The notes under the pieces were generated by a model. The model did not search any database. It was not told where the DNA came from and was given only the letters and a program-made list of their open reading frames with translations. Below, piece after piece: positions 49,001 to 61,113 of a stretch of DNA of 64,000 nt. A program made the position numbers and the translations under genes. Every line of letters starts with the position of its first letter. Position 1 is the stretch's first letter. This DNA comes from Meloidogyne chitwoodi (lineage: Eukaryota; Nematoda; Chromadorea; Rhabditida; Meloidogynidae): NCBI GenBank assembly GCA_015183035.1, contig JACZZP010000001.1:1860001-1924000 (forward strand), read 5' to 3'.

Positions 49001-51926
49001 ATTAAAATAAATTTTATTTAAATTATTTATTGGTTGATTATATTTTGCTTTAAAATATTAAATAAATTTATTTATTATTAAAAATAAAAACTTACATTCT
49101 TTTAATATTTTTAAAACATTTTTAATTATAATATTATTATTTTTATTATTTAATAAATAATCTTTTTCAATAATTTTATATTTTTTATTTTCATTAATAT
49201 TATTATTTTTTATTATTATTTCTTTTTCAAAATTTTCTTCATTTTCGACAATTTTTTTAATTTTTTCTTCATTTTTGTTTTTCAACTTTTTTTCTTTATT
49301 TTCTTCAAGTTTGTTTAATTTTTCCTTCATTCTTTTTTCAGCAATTTCTTTATTTTGTAAACTTTTTTGTTTATTATTAATAATATTTACTTAAAATTAA
49401 ATTTAATATTAATTAATTAATTTAAAAATTAAAAACCTTTATTATTTTTATTTATTTCTTTTTCATTATTTAATTTTACTTTATTATTATTAGGTAATAA
49501 ATTAGTATTAAATGATATTATTTCTTCTTCTTCTTCTTCTTCTACTATTTTATTATTATCATCATTTTTATTATTTATTTCCTTTTAATTTTTTAAAATA
49601 AATTTTTATTTTATTTATTAAAAAAAATAACCTTATTAAAATTCTTCTCATTATTATATTTTTTCATTAATTCTTTTTTCCTTTCTTCTTCAGATAAATT
49701 AATTAATTCATTTATATTTAAATCACATATTTGTTTAACAATTGATACTAAAAATAATTTTTAATTTTATTTTATTTTTAATTTTATTTTTAATTTTACC
49801 ATATGCTTTACATTGAAGAAATTGTTTAAATTTATCTTTTTTTTCATTTGATAATACATCAATTAATTTATTTTTATGTAAAAGTTTTAATTGTTTTTCT
49901 TTATTTTTCATTATTTTATAATCATTTAATTTATTTAAATTATCTAACACACATTCTCTCCAGTTTTTTGTTGGAGTATAATTTTCAGTATTTTTTATTT
50001 TTTTTATTTCTTTTAAAATTGTCTCAGTACATTCTTTTGCAATTTGAAGAAATAAATAATTATTATCATTACTTCTATATATTATATTTTTATTTAAAAA
50101 TAAATTCTTAAATATTAAAAAAAAATATTTATTTATTAAAATTTTAATTAAATTATACCCTAATTTCCTGTTCTTCATTTCCTTTCTTTTTTCCTTCTAA
50201 AATAATGCCTTTAAGAAAAATATATCCTCCCCAAAAATTTTGACGAATTGATTTCCATAAATTTTTTATTTTTTTAATTAATTCTTCTTTCCTTGACCGG
50301 AAAATCAGTTAGTAGAAAATCGGTCAGTATTCGGAAAATGCGTCAGTATCAGCACAAAAACACAAAAAAAAAACAAAAATACATGAAAAACATAGAAAAT
50401 TACTTCTTATGTATTTGTGTTTTATGTATTTTTGTATTGTATTTCTGGTTTTCTGGAAAAACACAAAAATGTATTTTGAGTAAAAAATAAAATTACAAGA
50501 AATACCAAAATTTTTCTGTGTTTTTCTGCCTTAAACATGTTTTTGTGTTTTTCATGTATTTTTGTTTGTTCTTGTGATTTTTTGTGCTGATATTGTCGCA
50601 TTTTCCGAGTACTGACCGATTTTCCACTGACTGATTTTCCTCTGACGCCGCATTTTCCGGGAGCCCTTCTTTCCAGTTTTCATCTAAAAAATAATATTTA
50701 AAATAATTATAAAAATTTATTAAAAATTATTATTTAATTTAAAAAAATACTTTTTTCTTTTATTTTTTTAAATATATCTTTAAATTTTTTTCTTTCCCAT
50801 TCCATATAAATAAAATATTCTAAAACTTCCAAACTTTTCCAATCACCAAGAAATATATCTTTTGGTTCAAAATATATTTTATATAAATTTATTATTATTT
50901 CATTATGATTAACTTAAAAATAAATATTTTTAAAAATATTTATTAAAAAAATACTTACTCATTATTTTAAAAAAATTTGGAAATTTTTCTGAAAGTATTA
51001 CAACTCTGGCCACTCCAAATATTTTTTCTAATTTTTTTCTTAAATTTAACAATTCAATTTTATTTTTATTTTCTGTTTGGTCTCTAAAAATTTTAAAAAT
51101 TTATTTATTTAATTTTAAAATATGTACTTTATAAATTCTAAAAAACTTTCATTTTTCATTATAGAATTATAAAATTCAATAAAAATTCCTTCAATAATTT
51201 GTTCTTTTAAAGTTTCATCTTTATTTACAATATTCTCTTCACTAATACAATTAAAACTATATTGAGGATTATTTTTATTTTTCATTAAATTAATTTTATA
51301 TTTAAAGCTCTCAAATAATTGTACAATATAACAAAGTGTATTATTATTTATTTCATTAGTTAAAAATATTTTATCTTTTATACTAAATTAATTAATTAAT
51401 TTAAATAAAATAAAATAAAATAACCGTTTATAATATTCTAATAAATTAATTTCAATTATTTCATTATCATCTATATTAATTTGAATTGTATTTTTTAAAT
51501 AATCTGACAAATCATAATTATCAATTAATCTTTTAGTTATTGATAAATATGTTAAAATTGAAATTTTAAGTTTTATTTCTTTTAATTTTTCATTTGTTTC
51601 TGCTAACAAATATTCTTTATAATAATTTGATAATATTTGGTTTTTAGCCTCTATAATTCCTGGATTTCGTTCAAATTGTTTATTATAATCTTTTTTAGCA
51701 ATCCAAGTATTTATTCCTTTAGAAAAAATAATAATTAAAAAAAAAAGTAAAGCTTTGATCTTTTGGAATTTTTTTTTATAAATTTAACAATTTATTAATT
51801 AAAAATAACTAAAATATTATTTATTTATTTTTTAAATTAATAACTTTGAATATATTGTTCAAGTGGATAACTATCATTCATTAAAGGAAAAAATATGAGG
51901 AAAAATAAAATAATTATATTTTTCAT
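46017..51926 (-). CDS. signal-peptide protein with poly(A) polymerase-like domain
   Basis: Large multi-exon gene. Exon 1 is an apparent signal peptide (MKNIIILFFLIFFPLMN). An Asn/Lys/Glu-rich, largely helical region of unknown fold follows. The C-terminal third is a nucleotidyltransferase of the canonical poly(A) polymerase type: GGSQILKTNTIWSDVDI (GS...DxD), ISGIDIDLIYAQIPFQ (third carboxylate), LFVSLMRILKIWAKN, RLIYSNIAGYLSGHSLAV, ICLIYPNANL, GWPQPLLIKEL, and TPGFPEQNTTYNV, the counterpart of TPAYPQQNSTYNV. All three catalytic Asp are present. Poly(A) polymerases are nuclear; a signal peptide on one is odd. Either this is a secreted relative, or two genes are merged here, for example with the second starting near 49330. 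A 374-bp MITE interrupts one exon (50293-50666). About twenty introns. Confidence 0.6.
50293..50666. mobile_element. MITE inserted in a coding exon
   Basis: About 100-bp imperfect terminal inverted repeats share GGAAAATCAGT, GAAAATCGGTCAGTA, GGAAAATGCG and ATCAGCACAAAAA. A direct repeat CTTCTTTCC (8 or 9 bp; 50284-50292 and 50666-50674) flanks it. The interior is full of AAACACAAAAATACATG-like runs. It lies within an exon of the poly(A) polymerase-like gene. Removing it with one repeat copy restores an open frame reading NWKEELIKKIKNLW. Read through, the element gives a stop after about 60 codons. No ORF of its own. Confidence 0.75.
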
Positions 51927-54817
51927 TTTTTCACAAAATTTTATATTAAAAATTAAAACTTTTCTATTTAATTTAAATAATTAATAGAAATAAATAAATA
52001 TTTAAATTTATTTTTTATAAAAGAAGAATAGAATTGAATTATGAAATTAAAAATTAAATAAAAAGAATAATGGTAAAATTTAATTTAAAAAATTGATTTA
52101 TTCACATGATTTAGTGTATTAAATATAAAATAATATAATAAAAGTATTGCTATAGCATTTTATAAGTTATAATTATAAAAAGTTTATTTATTTTATTAAA
52201 TAAAATAAATATTTTGAAATATTTTAAAAAAATTTAAATTTTATAAAAAAATAAAATAATAATAAAAATTAAGGTTAAATATATATTAATTACATGGATA
52301 TACTATAGTATACCGGACGCAAAATTTTGTATCAAAAGACATACCATTCGATTCGTCTCGACGAGCTGAGTCGAATGGTACTACTCTCATGATGCGGAAA
52401 TGCCTAAAAGTCGAGATGCAAGCCCCTAAAATTCGAAAACCCAAAGGGAGGAGTAAGCACATTTTTGGGGTGAAAATTTCAAATATGTGTATAATAGCTC
52501 ATTCGAAAGAGCTCGTCGAGATCTATCGAATGAGATGAAAATCATCGTGATTGAACGATTATGAACAAAGTTATGAAGGATCGAAGTTTGATGGAAACAC
52601 GCCAAACTTGGACCTATAGGGAGTGTTTTATCACTTCTTCCTGTGAGAGCCCATCCCTGGTTGGCTTTTTGGTACATGCGTTATTCTACAGCTATAATTA
52701 CAACAAAATAATTCAGCGAAAACAATTTATGAGCAGCCGCGGTAATCACATAGACGAGCTTACTCCCCTCTATGGTTTTTCGATTTTCAGGGACCAGTAT
52801 CTCGGTTCATAGGAATTTCCGCATCATGAGAGTAGTACCATTCGACTCAGCTCGTTGAGACGAATCGAATGGTATGCCTTTTGATACAAAATTTTGCGTC
52901 CGGTATACTATAGCACAGCCAATTACATTATTGGAATTTGTCAAACATTTTTTCAAATTTTTTGTTTAAACTTTTATATTTTAGAAGATAAATGAATATT
53001 ATAACTTCTAGAATTATTGGCTATTCCTATTAAAATGATCAATTCAGAAATTTGACAAAATATAATGACAAATATTAATAAAAACTACTAATTTTATATT
53101 TTGTCAGTCCATTCACTAATTATTTTATTTTTATAAATTTATTTGAAATTAAATATTATAAATTTTTAAAAAATAATTATATTAAAGTATAATAATATCT
53201 AATTATAATTTTATTATTTATATCTACATATTACCAAAATTTAAGGTAATAAAATTGTTTGTTAACTTTTACTTTTCAAAGGTTAACCAAATTACTAAAG
53301 AAATTTATTTAAATATAATAAATGAAAAGTTAATAATTTTAATGATTAGTATGTATTCTTAACTTTACATTTTTATTTATTTTTATTAAATAAAATTCAT
53401 TTAAAATTTTTAAAAAATTTAAAATATTATTATATTATATTTTATAAATATTTTTAATTAAAAAACTTTATTTTTCATTAATCAATTTATGTATTTTTAT
53501 TTATTTATAAACAAATAAATAAAAGATATTTACTAGTACATATTAATTTAACTACTTTAGTTTTTCTTTCCTTTTTTAAAAATTAATAATTGATAATTAT
53601 TTTTAATTTATTTTATTTATCAATTTTACACATTTTTTCTCAATTTTTAATAAAATAATTATTGTCCTTTTAAAATTATTTAAATAGCTTAATAAACAAA
53701 GAAAAAACTTTATTTTATTGTCAGACAAATATTTAAATGATAATATAACTAATTAATATTTATTTAATCTAAATTGTATTTATTTACTATATTATTTCGT
53801 TTCCTTGGTAATTATTTTATTTTTTAATTCTTATTTTAATCTTTATTTTTTTAATAATAAATTATATAAAAAAATATTATATAATCTCAATTTTATCATG
53901 ACTCAATTTATAAATAAAATTATTTTTCTATATTTTATCTATCATTTAATCTAATCTTTATTATTTAAAAACTAAACAAATTATATAAAAAAATGTCTGT
54001 AAAAATAAATAGAACTTTGATTATTTAATATAATATAAAACTAAATTTTAATTTTAATTAAATAAACATAAAATAAAAAACAAATTAAAATATTAATTTA
54101 TTTTTATAAATAAATAAATATTTTATTTTATAATAATTATTTTGGAGATTATTTATAAAATAAAAGTTTCTTAGAATTAAAAAAATTTTTTTTCAATTCA
54201 TCTATTTTTTGATTGAAAAAATATTCGTTAAATTATAATTTCAGAGACTTTTGGTAAAATTTCCTTGCATTGAGAGTTTTTTCAATGTTTTTTTCTTCAT
54301 TATTCAACAAATATTTACACAAAATTTAATGTCGCAATTTCTTTGATTAAAAACTCTTAGAAAATTAGTTTTTGATCTTTAATTATCTCATAAAATTAAA
54401 AAAAAAAGTATATATTTTTTAATTTTATATTAAATAAATAATTAGTAATTTTTGTATATAATTAATAAATATTAAATATTAACTTCTCGTTAAATATAAA
54501 TATGTTATAATACTTAATTTTTATTTTGCAACACCAAAACACACAAAAACTTTTTTCTGTTATTTTTAAAGGATAATAAAATGTTGTAGTATAAAAATAT
54601 TTAAATTCCATTTAATTTTTTTTCAAACAACTAATAATTTATTTTATCCTCAAATTGTTCCTGACAGTCTAAAAGTTGAAAATTAATATTAAAAATTAAC
54701 AAATATATTTATTAACATTTTACAACATTTAATATTAATCAATAAAAGTAATGTTCAATTAACGAGAAATTTTTTAAATAAATTTTTATTAAACTAAAAA
54801 AAGAAGAATAAATAAGT
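51927..54817. other. gene-poor AT-rich block
   Basis: About 2.9 kb without a recognisable gene. It holds the 625-bp MITE at 52296-52920. The rest is near-pure A/T sequence with long T or A runs, and no splice-linked ORF chain or RNA gene could be made out. The end near 54780 is probably the promoter of the TTD14-like gene. Confidence 0.55.
52296..52920. mobile_element. 625-bp MITE with 8-bp target duplication
   Basis: Long terminal inverted repeats of about 110 bp, from CTATAGTATACCGGACGC through TTTTGTATCAAAAG to ATGATGCGGAAAT, with a handful of mismatches. Flanked by the exact 8-bp repeat AATTACAT (52288-52295 and 52921-52928). The element starts with GG and ends with CC. Each arm and the interior carry the TTCGA...CTCG...TCGAA palindrome (52344-52378, 52498-52534, 52838-52872). 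Short ORFs inside have no transposase features. Strikingly GC-richer than the surrounding block. Confidence 0.85.
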
Positions 54818-57800
54818 ATGGACACAACACAGCATAACGGAACTCAATATTTTATTCCTTTTAAAGAATTAAAAGGAGAATGTTGCCTTTTAAATATTAA
54901 ACAAGATGAAACAATTTCTTTAAGAAATGGAAACAACGAATTAAAAGGAAATTTTGTAAATAAAGGAATTTATAAGAATAATATCCACAAAGAAGTAAAT
55001 CATTATGAATCAAATAAAATTAAAGAAGATAAATTACCTGGTAAGTTGTTTATAATTAATAGGAGTATTAATAAAAGAAAAATGTGAAAGTTCCTTAACG
55101 AAAAATAAAATTATAAATTGACAGGAAATAAATAAATTATTTATGTAATATTTTAAATCCTGTGAAAAGAAAATAAAAAACAGTTGTTTAAAGAGTACCT
55201 TTTTTAATAAATTTGTTGCAACCTACATACAGAGATAAAACAAAGACTAACAGATAGAGAACTTCATAGGGACTAAAATATCAAGAGTTCATGAGATTCC
55301 GACTTAATGCTTTGATACAGCGTCGAACGCAATATTGAAATTTTTTGACCAAAATACGCAATTCTATTTTACAATAAAAGAATACTAAAATTTACAAAAG
55401 AATATTGGACCTTAAGTCTCCTCTTTTTGATGCCATAATCATTCATTCCCAACATTTATCCTCCGTAATGATATGGGTTGGCATTTGAAAACAGTGCAAA
55501 ATACTCACAATTTTGTGAATTCGTGGACCAAACTTAATAAAGATTTACTTGAGGGAAATTCTTTTGGGTGTTTTGAAGCCTTGGGCCCAAGGCCATTTTT
55601 GGTGAAGAGATTGGATTTTTAATTAAGATTCAGCCCTTCATAAGGCTAAAGCAATGCAAGGTTGGTGCGTAGTGAATTTGTCCGGTTTTGGGAACATTTT
55701 TCTTCTGTCAAGGTGGATTAAACGAGAAATTAGGCACTGAAAAGGTAATAGTTAACAACGCGAGACTCAAGACAGCTAGCCCTCATGATGGGTTAAATAC
55801 AAAATTGTGGACGAGCTAAAAAAATTTATGCCTAAAATATTCTATTTAACTATGATATATAGAATTGTAAGTTAAAATTAAAATCTACTAAGAAGAAATT
55901 GATTTATTTGATTACCTCGGATTTTGAATGAAAGAATATGGAAATTAAGAGAGCAGAAAAAAGAAAAAGAGTAAATAATGAGAGATAATAATGAAAAAGA
56001 TAGTTAGGGTCTCTTTGATTTCCCGTTTAATCCGCCGTTTTCTGGATGTGCATTTTTTCCAAACCGGGTCATCACTATTTATTGTTAGAAAGTTACAAGG
56101 CCTGGAACGGATTTTTACGATATAATAAAATAGTAAATAATTTTTAAAATTCAAAATAAATTTTATTATATAAAGTTAAAAAAACAACATTTTGTGAGAT
56201 CATTATTCTATAAAAATGATTTTTTATTTCCTAGTTCCATCAATACCTTCAGAAGAGATGCCAATTTCCAATATAAATGGTGATGTAAATAAACAAATCT
56301 ACAAATTAGTTTTAACCGGTGGGCCTTGTGGTGGGAAAACTACTGGACAAGAGCGGCTTGCTACTTTCTTTGAAGGACTTGGATGGAAGGTTTTTAAATA
56401 AATTAATTTAAAATATATTTTACAGGTTTTCACTGTCCCTGAAGCTGCTTCAATTCTTTTAAGAGGTCGAACTCGTTTCCAAGAATTCACTCCCGAACAA
56501 TCATACCAATTTCAGAAAGATTTGCTTTTAACAATATTACAGCTTGAACAGGTTAATTTTAGATTTTTTAATATTCTAAAATTTCTTTAACTTTTAGGTT
56601 TATTTTAATCAAGCAAAGATGATTACTGGACAAAATGTTCTTATAATATGCGATCGCGGAGCTTTGGATCCCTCTGCTTATATGGAAAAGAGTTTGTGGG
56701 CAAGAATTTTGGGTGAAATTAAAAAAGAAGTTTTTGATCTACGAGATAACAGATACAATCAAGTATATATATTTCAAAAAACTATTTTCAAAAAATAATT
56801 CTCCATTCTTACTAAAATTTTAATTATTTTTATAGAAGTGCCTTTCTTTAATTTTTAATTAATTTAAAGATTGTACATGTCGTCACTGCAGCAGATGGTG
56901 CAGAGCAATATTACACATGTCTAAATAATAAAGCACGTACTGAGAGTATGGAGGAAGCAATTGCACAAGATCGTAAAACTAGAGAGGTTATTATTTTAAT
57001 AAAACTAGTTTGATAAGCAAAATCGAAATTTAATAATTAAGATTTTTTGTTAAAAAATGTTTTAAATTTCAATACATATCACATGCAAAACATGTAAAAA
57101 ATAAAGCAATAGAAAATCGATAGTTTTGAATTAAGTTATGCTTAATAATTTTTTCAGGCTTGGATTGGTCATCAATGTCTTTCGATCGTAGATAATTCTG
57201 ATTGTCAAAATTTCAATGACAAAATAATGAAATTAATTCGCGTAGTGTCGGAAAGGATAGGAATTTCTTTTGATCGTTTAGCAAAGCATAGCAAAAAGAG
57301 AAAATGGTTAATTTCAAAAGTAGACGAGTCTGCATTTTTGGCAAACAATTATGAAGAATTTTCTGTCGTCCATGTGTATTTACAAACAAACAACAATAAT
57401 CAAGTAATATTTAAGATAACGAGACAATAATCGTAAATTAACTTTAGGTACGAATCCGTTCCCGCTGCCAGAATGGTCGTACTACTTATTCAGTTACAAC
57501 AAGACGTTTTGTAGGGCCTGATGGAACTAGGTATGTCAATTTTAGTTGTAAAATAGTTGTTTATCGAATTATTGAAGAAAAGTTTTTATAACTAAAATAT
57601 TTAGCTTACCCGAACCAGTTGAAACCAGAAAACAGTTGTCTCGTCGTGAATTCGATTATTATTTGGAAATGAGGGATCGGAAGCATGCTGAGGTTCATAA
57701 GAAACGACGTTGCTTTACCTATGGGAATGTAGTATGTTTTTTTTTAATTCTTAACTTCGAACATTAATATTTTAAATTTAGTATTTTCATTTGGATATTT

Positions 57801-58057
57801 ATGTTAAACCTTTGCCGCCGGCTTGCATTGGCTCACCAATAATTTTGGAAACATACACAACTCGTCCAATTGGTGACCCAACTCCTTTATTGCCAAATTT
57901 TTTGGAAATTGTTCGTGAAGTTACTGGAGAGCCAGAGTATAGCATGTATAATTTTAATTTAATTAAATATATTTTTAAAATATAATTAAATAATTTATTT
58001 AATTGTTTAATTTGCAGGTTCAACATGACTACTTCCAAGCCATCTTCTGTATCATAA
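54818..58057 (+). CDS. TTD14-like P-loop ATPase
   Basis: Member of the AAA/P-loop family of Drosophila TRPL translocation defect protein 14, a GTP/phosphoinositide-binding protein in membrane traffic. The first exon (54818-55039) is a divergent N-terminus. It joins in phase, over a 1.2-kb intron, to [13 protein letters not shown] and the core: [15 protein letters not shown] (Walker A), [48 protein letters not shown] (Walker B region), [28 protein letters not shown] and [11 protein letters not shown]-terminal half follows, with [38 protein letters not shown] and [16 protein letters not shown], ending [12 protein letters not shown]. The whole family length is present. The first intron carries a dead mariner. 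Confidence 0.85.
55250..55790 (+). mobile_element. degenerate mariner transposase relic
   Basis: Inside the first intron of the TTD14-like gene. One plus-strand frame, broken by several stops, reads [27 protein letters not shown], then after stops [17 protein letters not shown], and in a nearby frame [11 protein letters not shown]. These match the order of mariner transposase blocks: the VMVWAGI strand, the GVLKPW stretch, the second catalytic Asp in QDSAPxHKAK, and the tail near SPHD. The G/C content is higher than the rest of the intron. No terminal repeats were found. It is an old, inactive copy. Confidence 0.72.
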
Positions 58058-59251
58058 TTTGAAATTTTAAACAACAATTATTCTGAAGAGCTTTTAAATT
58101 AACCTTTTTTTAAAAAATAATATGTTTTTAAAGCTTTTAATATTAATTTTTTCCTTTAAAAAAATTTTTTCTTTTATTATTCATAATCATTATCGTCTTA
58201 TCTTTTGTAATTGTTGTAAGTATATCTTTATTAGTTTTAAATAAAATTAATTAAAGATGTATATTTAATTTTAAAATATTCATTTAACATTATTGAACAA
58301 ATATTATATAATTTAATTGCTTTATAAAACACAGACTTTGTAAAACCGAAAAAAAAACAATTGTTTAATACCTATCAATCTTTTTTTATAAAATAATTAT
58401 TTTCTCTATTCGGATTTTATTTTTTCTAATTTTTTAATTCTTTAGTGCAATATTTCGAAACTGAGTTTTTTTATTTTTCGGGATGCTATGGAAAAAAATA
58501 AAATCGTAAGGAGGTAAAGGATAAAAAGGAAAAGTACATTTGCCAGTCATTAGTGATGTGTAATATTTAAATATACATTGATGAGTGTCTAATAATCAAT
58601 TACCAATTTTCTTTAATTTCGCTATTAAAAGATTTTTTATTTTTAATATTAACATATTTCCATTGCCTTTTAGCAATCTCTGACAAAAAAAAAATTAAAT
58701 GAATTTTAAAAAATACAAACTTTTAAATTTTAAAATTTATTAACTTAATTTTATAACTAAAATTATAAATGAAAAAGAAAATTATCGGAATACTGCAGTT
58801 TATATGCTACATTTTTTGGAAAAATTTTCTTTGAGGGCCTAGACTCGAAATTGGACAATCTCGCCCCAGAATTGAGACCGCGGACTAATTTTGGTGTCGT
58901 TCGACTCAGCTTAACGAGCTCTTTCGAATGACTTTTTGTCCAATTTCGAGTCTAGGCCCTCAAAGCAAATTTTTCCAAAAAATGTCGCATATAAACTGCA
59001 GTATTACCAAATTATCGGCTGATGTGAGCAATGATTGTGGACGGATATAAATTCTGATTCTTATATGTATCTCTCATAAGGAAATATCCCATCCAATCAT
59101 TTTTTATTTTGTTGGGTTGGTTGGGCCTTTTTACTAATTCGGACCGGTGTTTTTTTTTAATATATTAAAATATAATAAATCGAAATTCAAAATATTTTTA
59201 TAAATAATTAATTTTATTAGAAATTGTAAAACATATAAATATTTGACATTT
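58058..59251. other. intergenic region holding a MITE
   Basis: Spacer between the TTD14-like gene and the next plus-strand gene. It contains the 222-bp MITE at 58787-59008. Other parts are A/T-rich without ORFs; the patch 59030-59150 is more mixed but has no recognisable content. Confidence 0.5.
58787..59008. mobile_element. 222-bp MITE with 8-bp target duplication
   Basis: Nearly palindromic element. Arms of about 73 bp share ATACTGCAGTTTATATG, TTTTTTGGAAAAATTT, GAGGGCCTAGACTCG and AAATTGGACAA. Flanked by the exact 8-bp repeat AAATTATC (58779-58786 and 59009-59016). It starts GG and ends CC. The middle holds the TTCGACTCAGCTTAACGAG palindrome (58896-58932). No ORF. Confidence 0.85.
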
Positions 59252-61113
59252 ATGAAATTAAAAATTTTATTTTTATTTTCTTTGGTCATAAATATTTTCC
59301 TTTGTACTGAAAATATTACAATTTTTTTGATAATTTCAAATGAATGGAATGATCAATTAGGTTATTTGAAGACAGTAAATCAGAATGAACGTTTTAATTG
59401 TTCAATTTTAAATTCTGAAAATAATAATAAATATATTGGAACATTCTTTAATGAGGGCATTTATAAATTTTTGTTGTCAGATGAAATTGAAATAATTAAA
59501 ATTAAAAATAAACAATTAAATTATCAAATAATTGTGAAAAAAAAATATTTGAATGATGAGGTAATAATTATTTTAAAAAATAAATGTTTTCTACTTTTCA
59601 ACTCTTTTAAAATATATTTAAGTATTATTATAACAAATATATATTTTATTAACCAATAATTAATTATTTAAATAAATTTTTATTAAAATTATAACATTTT
59701 TATAATTTATATTTATAAGGATATAATAATTAGTGGATTTATTGAAAATCCAATTATAAAAAATCAAGTGGTAGAATTTAACGTAAATATTGTAGAGAAA
59801 ATTTTGGCTAATTATTCAATAACAAATATTGAAAAAAATGCACAATATTATTTTGAAATAGAAAATAATTCGAAATTGGCAGAATCTTATCAAGAAAAAG
59901 CTAATAAATTAAAGAAAGATTTAGAGAAATATAATAATCAAAGTTATTATTTTATTTAATTTAAATAAACAATTTATAAATTTAATTTTTAATCAGATTA
60001 TCAACAAAATAATCCAATTAGTCAACAAATTAATACTTCTCCTATTCAGAATCAACAAATACAAAATAAAGAAAAACAAATCCTTGATTATATTAAAAAT
60101 CTAACTTCAGATCAGATAAATATAAATCAAGAATTAAATAAACAAAATAATCCAATTATTTTAAAAAATAATCAAGAAAATAAATTAATTAATGAGAAAA
60201 TAATTGAAAATAAAATAATTGAAAATAAAAATTTAAATCAAGAACAATCTATTGAAATTATTTCTAATCAAATAGAAAAAGAAAATAAATTAAATAATGA
60301 AGATATTATTATTAATAATAATAATAATTTATTAAATGAAAAACAAAATGATCAAAATAATTTAAAAAACATTGAAATATTTGAGGAAAACAAAGAAGAA
60401 CAAATTTTAAATAATAATGAACAAAATATTATTAATGAAAAAAAAGAATTAACAACACAATCTTCTTCTAATAAAATAATAAAATTAATTAAATCTTTAG
60501 AAGATAATTATCCAGATTTACGTAATTTATCTATAATTGAAATTAAAAAAATATTAATTGATCAAGAAACTGAGAAAAATGAAAAAAATAAAGAAATTGG
60601 TAGTAGTAGTTCTTCAAAATTTAATGACGGTTATTTTTTAATATTTATTTTTTTAGATAATTATTTTAAAATAATATTTGAATTAAATAAATAAAATTAT
60701 TAGAAAAAAATATTTTTATTTTTTTTCAGTTTTAACTTTCTGCTCTAATTTAATTTAAAATATATTTAGGTCAAAAAATAGAAAATAATAACATAAAAGA
60801 TAATAAAGATAAAGAAATAATTGAAATTTCTTCTGATGAAAATCAAGAAAATATTAATAAAATTAAAAAAAAGAAAAAACATTCAAAAAAACATAAAAAA
60901 TCAGGAGAAAAGAAAAATAAAGAAAAATTAAAAAATATTGGTGAAAGTAGTAAGAAAATAAAAAAAAGAAAAGAACGATCAAATGATGAATTAGAAAATA
61001 AAAAAGAGTCTAAACATCATAAAAAATCAAAAAAAAATAAAAAACAAAAGACTAAAAAAGAAAATAACCATGAAAGTTCTTCATCAAACAAAAAAGAAAA
61101 AGTATTAAATTAA
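59252..61113 (+). CDS. secreted protein with lysine-rich, NLS-like tail
   Basis: Begins with a signal peptide (MKLKILFLFSLVINIFLC); an upstream TTG at 59243 is not needed. A short region that may fold (ITIFLIISNEWNDQLGYLKT, IGTFFNEGIYKFLLSDEIE, DIIISGFIENPIIKNQVVEF) is followed by KLKKDLEKYNNQ. Then comes a long Asn/Gln/Glu/Ile-rich low-complexity stretch. A final exon is dominated by Lys, Ser and His (KKKKHSKKHKKSGEKK, KKRKERSNDEL), forming several monopartite and bipartite nuclear-localisation-like clusters. A signal peptide joined to nuclear signals is the pattern of some root-knot nematode effectors delivered into host nuclei. No family recognised; the effector role is inference. Confidence 0.6.

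Noticed and set aside
50293..50490. Plus-strand ORF of 65 codons at the MITE's left end
   Set aside because: It starts on TTG, runs through low-complexity AAACAC repeats, and is explained by the element itself.
52426..52812. Two overlapping opposite ORFs of 83 codons inside the 625-bp MITE
   Set aside because: No transposase motif, no start context or splice link; expected by chance in the element's G/C-rich interior.
59243..59251. TTG start for the lysine-rich secreted protein
   Set aside because: Nuclear nematode genes start with ATG; the ATG at 59252 gives a complete signal peptide.
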